From Lachnospiraceae bacterium (GTDB lineage: Bacteria > Bacillota > Clostridia > Lachnospirales > Lachnospiraceae), in NCBI GenBank assembly GCA_017399685.1, contig JAFQBM010000040.1:1-64000 (forward strand): a stretch of DNA of 64,000 nucleotides. Direction: 5' to 3'. Every line of letters starts with the position of its first letter. Position 1 is the first letter of the stretch. Shown here piece after piece: positions 59,975 to 64,000 of this stretch. The position numbers and the translations under genes are program-made. The notes below the pieces were generated by a model that was not told the origin of the DNA, did not search any database, and saw nothing but the letters and a program-made list of their open reading frames with translations.

Positions 59975-60231
59975 ATGTTTGGAAGGAAAATTTATAAATA
60001 GTGCTAAAAATATATTGATGGAAGCATCAGTTTAAACACATTAGCCAAGTTGTGTCATGCAGGAAAAAGTGATATAAAAAAAGGAAAGTTGCATATGTTG
60101 AGCAAGGAATAGAAGGTTTTATGGTTTATAATGGAACTTATACTGGAGAATTCAAAATATCTGTTGTAGAATATATTTGAATGGTGATATATAGGGAGAA
60201 AATTTTTGGGTGAAAAAACGGAGGAAATCAA
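59975..60231 (+). other. Intergenic region with a short gene tail
   Basis: No gene with a start. A ~30-residue open stretch ending at about 60180 (GFMVYNGTYTGEFKISVVEY) looks like the surviving end of a lost gene. The RBS GGAGG of the AraC gene is at 60220-60224. Confidence 0.35.
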
Positions 60232-61155
60232 ATGTCAAATTCAGAGTGCAAGAAAGAGTACCTGCGAAGAATTCATAAAGTGCAGGATTATATAGAAGAG
60301 CACATTGGAAAGTTTTTAACAGTGGAGGAACTTTCAGACGTAGCTGGATTTTCAAAATATCATTTCAGCCGGATTTTTCAAGGTATCTTACAGGAAACCC
60401 TGGCTCATTATGTGAATCGGATTCGTATGGAGCGGGCATTGTTTTTGTTGGCACACAGGGCAGATAAAAATATGACAGACATTGCTTATGAACTTGGATT
60501 TACGGATTCTGCGGTTTTTTCCCGTTCCTTTAAAAATTATCATGGTGTCAGTCCAAAAGAATACAGACAGGAATATAGCAAGAATTGCAAAGAAACTTTT
60601 TTGTTGTCTGAGTATAATAAGGACACAGCAAAGAAAGAATGGGAGGGTAATCCATTTCCTGTGAAGGGTGAGATTACCATAGAACATTTGGAAGAAAAGC
60701 AGATGGTTTATGTCAGACATACAGGCACTTATGAAACCTTAGCGAAAGAGTATGCCGGTTTCATTGAGAATTTATTTGTCCATGCCCAAAGTCAGCAACT
60801 TCTTGATGGTGAAAACTGGATTCTTGCCATTTACCATGACAATCCAGAATTCGGAGAAGAGACACAGTTTCGTACCAGTCTGTGCCTGACCGTACCAGAT
60901 GGGATACCGGTTTTAGAAGACGGAGTTCTTGGAAAAATGAAACTGGAAGGCGGTCTGTATGCAGTAGGACACTTTCAGATTCGACCGGAGCAGTATGGTG
61001 ATGCATGGAATTATATGTACAAAGAATGGCTTACCCATAGTGGCTATGTTCCTAAAAATTCCTATCCATTTGAGGTATACCGTAACAATCCCCAGGAAGA
61101 CGAACATCATGTCAATATCGTGGATATTTATGTGCCCATTGAACCTATTCTTTAA
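60232..61155 (+). CDS. AraC-family regulator with GyrI-like domain
   Basis: 307 residues. Two AraC HTHs fill the first ~110 residues: LTVEELSDVAGFSKYHFSRIF and MTDIAYELGFTDSAVFSRSF, then GVSPKEYRQEY. The C-terminal ~150 residues form a GyrI-like (SHS2) domain (EEKQMVYVRHTGTYETLAKEY, GGLYAVGHFQIRPEQYGDAWNY) that binds drug-like molecules in Rob/BmrR relatives. RBS GGAGG. It stands before the UvrA-like ABC gene and may regulate it; a terminator lies between. Confidence 0.9.
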   Translation: MSNSECKKEYLRRIHKVQDYIEEHIGKFLTVEELSDVAGFSKYHFSRIFQGILQETLAHYVNRIRMERALFLLAHRADKNMTDIAYELGFTDSAVFSRSFKNYHGVSPKEYRQEYSKNCKETFLLSEYNKDTAKKEWEGNPFPVKGEITIEHLEEKQMVYVRHTGTYETLAKEYAGFIENLFVHAQSQQLLDGENWILAIYHDNPEFGEETQFRTSLCLTVPDGIPVLEDGVLGKMKLEGGLYAVGHFQIRPEQYGDAWNYMYKEWLTHSGYVPKNSYPFEVYRNNPQEDEHHVNIVDIYVPIEPIL

Positions 61156-61163
61156 AATATGCT

Positions 61164-61209
61164 GTAACAGTTTTGAGACACAATCTCAAAACTGTTACTT
61201 ATTTTTTTA
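61164..61209 (+). terminator. Terminator of the AraC-GyrI gene
   Basis: A perfect 15-bp stem (GTAACAGTTTTGAGA 61164-61178 with TCTCAAAACTGTTAC 61184-61198), then TTATTTTTTT. Confidence 0.9.
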
Positions 61210-61227
61210 TTACGAGGTGAATAGCAT

Positions 61228-63516
61228 ATGGAAAACATTAAGATTCAGGGAGCAAAAATCCACAATCTAAAAAACATCAATCTAACCATTCCAAAACATC
61301 AATTAGTCGTTATCACAGGTATCAGTGGCTCTGGAAAGTCCAGTCTTGCCTTTGACATTCTGTTTGAAGAAGGTAAAAATCAATATCTTCGGTCTATCGG
61401 GGTTCTGGCGGGACTGGATAAAGAAGACCGGTTTGATACCATAGAAGGACTAGGACCTACCGTTTCGGTACGTCAAAATACCATAAGACAAAGTAATCCT
61501 CGTTCTACCGTGGGTTCTAAGACCGGAATTCTTAGTCAGTTGGCGCTTGTTTTTTCTGCGGATGGAACGTTTTTGGAGGAGAAGGAGGAACATCTTTCTC
61601 CTGCACATTTTCTCTACACAACGGCAGAAGGTATGTGCATTCACTGTCAGGGGCGAGGTTTCTATTATGATATTGATTTGAAGCAATTGATTCCGGGTGA
61701 AACCATTACTTTAACAGAAGTTTATGAGAAACTGAAAGTAACATCGGGATTTCTTCGAATTTTGAAGAAGAAAATTGGCAACTATTTTGACACACCATTC
61801 TGGCAATTACCGGAAGAAGTCCGGGAAGAAGTAGTTTATGGTACTTATGACAATGGAAAGCAAAGTTATTGTATCGAGAGGATTCTTCGAAATGCATATG
61901 AAAAAGGGGAGGACGTAGAAGAAGTTTATGTGCGAACCATTTGCACAGAGTGCCATGGAGATAGGGTTGGTGATGATGCAAGACAGGTTCTTCTTCATGG
62001 AAAAAGCATTGGGGAATTAGGTCAGATGACCTTGACAGAACTTCTTACATTTTTAGAGGAAGTACCAGAGGAAGCATTATCTCAGTTTAGCAAAAATACC
62101 ATAAAAAATATCAGACAGAAATTAAAGCATCTGATTCAGTTTCGGTTAGGGCATCTTTCACTATATCGGGAAATGTCTTCTTTAAGCGGAGGAGAGGTGC
62201 AGCGTATCTTTTTATACCTTCATTTGGAATCAGGTCTGGATTCTTTGATTTATGTCTTTGATGAACCCATGGCAGGTCTGCACTTTTCGGAGAAGCAAAG
62301 TATGATGGAGGCAGTAAAGAAGTTAAGAGATATGGGGAATACTGTCATTGTGGTGGAACACGACAAAGAAATGATTTGTCAGGCGGACCATATCATTGAG
62401 ATTGGACCAAAAGCCGGGGTAGAAGGTGGAAGGGTAGTTTTTCAAGGAAATTATGAGGAATATAAAAAAGCAGATACCTTACTGAGTCAGTATCTTTCCG
62501 GAACATCTACCATGCCGGAACGCAAAGATAGAAAGCAGAACTTTATGAAAGAGGACTGTCTGACCATAGAGCATGCCAATACGCATTATTTAAAAGATTT
62601 AACGGTACGTTTTCCGCTTCATGCTATGGTGGGGATTGCGGGATTATCCGGAAGTGGTAAGAGTTCTTTGATAGAAGAAACACTGTTAAAGAGACTTGCC
62701 AGTGCCAGAAAATATGGTGTGGAAAATGGAATTCAGGGCGTAGAGCGAATCAATGGTTTTGCAAGAATATCCCAGGATCCCATTGGCAGAAGTGTAAACT
62801 CCACACCGGCATCCTATATTGGTATCTGGGATAAAATCAGGGAACTCTTTGCAAAACAGTCGGAAGCGAGAATCAGAAATCTTTCTGCCGGACATTTTTC
62901 TTTTCATTCCAAAGGAGCATGCCCGGATTGTGGTGGCAGTGGTTATGAAAAAATCTTTTTAACTGCCGTTTTTTTCGTAGACAAAATCTGTTCAACCTGT
63001 CAAGGAAAACGATTTCAGGAAGAGAGCCTTTTGGTAAAATATAAAGGAAAAAATATTACAGATGTGCTTAAGATGAGCATTACCGAGGCAGTTTCCTTTT
63101 TTGCAGACCAAAGCAGCATTGTAAAACCATTAAGAATTTTAGAACAAATGGGAATGGGGTATGTAACCCTTGGACAGCCGACTCCTTCTTTAAGTGGTGG
63201 TGAGGCACAAAGAATCAAACTTGCAAAAGAGCTGGGTCAGCAACAGAAAGGAAATATGCTTTATGTATTAGATGAACCCACTACTGGACTTAGCCTTTAT
63301 GATACCGCATTGTTGTTAAAATTATTGAATCAACTGGTTGTCAGTGGAAATTCTGTGATTGTCATTGAACATAACGTAGAAGTGTTAAAGTGTTGTGATT
63401 ATGTCATCGAACTTGGTCCGGAAGGCGGAGATAAAGGTGGAGAAATCATTGCGGAAGGAACACCAAAGCAACTGGTTCATAATCCGGATTCCAAAACAGG
63501 GAGGTATCTTGTATGA
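61228..63516 (+). CDS. UvrA-like ABC ATPase (UvrA2/drug-resistance type)
   Basis: 762 residues against ~940 in housekeeping UvrA. Two ABC cassettes: Walker A GISGSGKSSLAFDILFEEG near residue 31 and GLSGSGKSSLIEETL near residue 470; signatures LSGGEVQRIFL and LSGGEAQRIKLAKELG; Walker B VFDEPMAGLH and VLDEPTTGLS. Zinc pairs CIHCQGRGF, CTEC, CPDCGGSG and CSTCQGKRF are present. The short length means that part of the DNA-binding insert is missing, as in UvrA2/DrrC relatives tied to antibiotic tolerance. The last ATGA couples it to the serine hydrolase. Confidence 0.88.
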   Translation: MENIKIQGAKIHNLKNINLTIPKHQLVVITGISGSGKSSLAFDILFEEGKNQYLRSIGVLAGLDKEDRFDTIEGLGPTVSVRQNTIRQSNPRSTVGSKTGILSQLALVFSADGTFLEEKEEHLSPAHFLYTTAEGMCIHCQGRGFYYDIDLKQLIPGETITLTEVYEKLKVTSGFLRILKKKIGNYFDTPFWQLPEEVREEVVYGTYDNGKQSYCIERILRNAYEKGEDVEEVYVRTICTECHGDRVGDDARQVLLHGKSIGELGQMTLTELLTFLEEVPEEALSQFSKNTIKNIRQKLKHLIQFRLGHLSLYREMSSLSGGEVQRIFLYLHLESGLDSLIYVFDEPMAGLHFSEKQSMMEAVKKLRDMGNTVIVVEHDKEMICQADHIIEIGPKAGVEGGRVVFQGNYEEYKKADTLLSQYLSGTSTMPERKDRKQNFMKEDCLTIEHANTHYLKDLTVRFPLHAMVGIAGLSGSGKSSLIEETLLKRLASARKYGVENGIQGVERINGFARISQDPIGRSVNSTPASYIGIWDKIRELFAKQSEARIRNLSAGHFSFHSKGACPDCGGSGYEKIFLTAVFFVDKICSTCQGKRFQEESLLVKYKGKNITDVLKMSITEAVSFFADQSSIVKPLRILEQMGMGYVTLGQPTPSLSGGEAQRIKLAKELGQQQKGNMLYVLDEPTTGLSLYDTALLLKLLNQLVVSGNSVIVIEHNVEVLKCCDYVIELGPEGGDKGGEIIAEGTPKQLVHNPDSKTGRYLV

Positions 63517-64000
63517 CTTTAAAAACAAAGATGGAGAAACTAATCAATAGTAGTTACAATAATATTGGAGGAATCGTTGTACAAAAAAAGGGACAGACAG
63601 TATATGAAAAATATTATAATGAATGTGATGCTGGCAGTACATTTCATGTTTATTCTGTAACGAAAAGTATCATTTCAATATTAATCGGTATTGCCTTGGA
63701 AAAAGGATATATAGAAAGCATAGAACAGAACGTATTGGATTTTTTTCCGGACTATACCTTTCAAAAAGGAGAAAAAAACATACAAAATGTAACCATTAAG
63801 AATCTTCTCACCATGACTGCACCCTATAAATACAAAACCGAACCTTACACGGAATATTTTTCAAGTGAAGACTGGGTAAAAGCCTCTCTTGATTTCTTGG
63901 GTGGAAGAGGAAAAATAGGAGAATTTAGGTACACGCCCTTAATAGGACCGGATATTTTGTCAGGAATTTTAGTAAAGGCAACCGGACAGTCTGTACTTGA
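63513..64000 (+). CDS. Serine hydrolase (beta-lactamase class C family), truncated by window end
   Basis: The ATG at 63513 overlaps the UvrA-like stop. The visible 162 residues contain the catalytic FHVYSVTKSIISILIGI (SVTK, Ser at ~48) and the later FRYTPLIGPDILSGILVKA at the position of the family Tyr-x-Asn region (here Tyr-Thr-Pro). Such enzymes are penicillin-binding-type esterases or peptidases. The C-terminal half is outside the window. Its coupling to the UvrA-like gene suggests one operon. Confidence 0.8.
   Translation, partial: MTLKTKMEKLINSSYNNIGGIVVQKKGQTVYEKYYNECDAGSTFHVYSVTKSIISILIGIALEKGYIESIEQNVLDFFPDYTFQKGEKNIQNVTIKNLLTMTAPYKYKTEPYTEYFSSEDWVKASLDFLGGRGKIGEFRYTPLIGPDILSGILVKATGQSVL

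Noticed and set aside
61228-63516. Housekeeping uvrA
   Set aside because: 762 residues and a reduced insert do not fit the ~940-residue repair protein; a UvrA2-type paralogue is more likely.

Overview
The window is AT-rich, Gram-positive (Firmicutes) chromosome. The best guess is a gut Clostridia/Lachnospiraceae bacterium. The reasons are strong AGGAGG-type ribosome binding sites, many Rho-independent terminators, TTGACA/TATAAT promoters, frequent TTG/GTG starts, and families common in that group (HipA-like kinases, WYL/GyrI/ClbS cassettes, an NrtR NAD-salvage operon, DUF4272, PBECR4). The species cannot be named from the sequence. I see no rRNA, CRISPR array, prophage or complete insertion sequence.

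Layout. 1-5.6 kb: end of an unknown gene, a flavodoxin-like reductase, an arsenic-type operon (ArsR, permease, small thioredoxin, LMW-phosphatase-type arsenate reductase) behind a palindromic operator, an XRE regulator, and two tandem paralogous membrane proteins. 5.7-12 kb: two HipA-like kinase loci with near-identical promoters, flanking a ClbS / WYL regulator / GyrI / SAP cassette with a TGACAC-AAG-GTGTCA operator. 12-16 kb: lactate dehydrogenase and malic enzyme, an SGNH hydrolase, and an internally deleted radical SAM gene. 16-23 kb: a scarred accessory region with duplicated 3' ends, 33-bp tandem repeats, frameshifted and truncated immunity-like genes, a remnant of an O6-methylguanine methyltransferase, and an unlisted 50-aa basic protein on the minus strand. 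23-32 kb: DUF4272 protein, MATE exporter, cysteine hydrolase, methyltransferase, an AAA/PD-(D/E)XK protein, AlkD-like protein and MgtE. 32.4-33.3 kb (minus strand): a promoter, a roughly 170-nt structured RNA ending in a terminator, then a PBECR4-type nuclease gene. 33.5-42 kb: an ECF sigma/anti-sigma-like pair, a doubly broken MFS exporter, a TetR with a nested palindrome, a diguanylate cyclase, and unknown proteins. 42.1-47 kb: a tRNA-like cloverleaf with a 50-nt anticodon loop, then pncA - PRPP synthetase-like - nadV - nadE with NrtR-type operators and nrtR. 47-56 kb: cysteine-cluster protein, SMI1-like protein, a gutted serine hydrolase, TetR plus three acetyltransferases, and an ECF sigma/zinc anti-sigma/ABC transporter operon. 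55.9-64 kb: a probable cation riboswitch in front of a gutted antiporter, a chemoreceptor, a papain-like cysteine protease with a stop at codon 2 and a small membrane partner, an AraC-GyrI regulator, a UvrA-like ABC protein and the start of a serine hydrolase.

The most interesting items are: (i) the RNA-terminator-nuclease arrangement at 32.4-33.3 kb, which has the layout of a type III toxin-antitoxin locus but a different protein family; (ii) the tRNA-like element with the expanded anticodon loop; (iii) an intact riboswitch stranded before a deleted antiporter; (iv) a repeated pattern of genes that keep both ends but have lost their middles; and (v) the split versus fused domain organisation of the two HipA-like systems. 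Family assignments come from reading the proteins; no database search was run.
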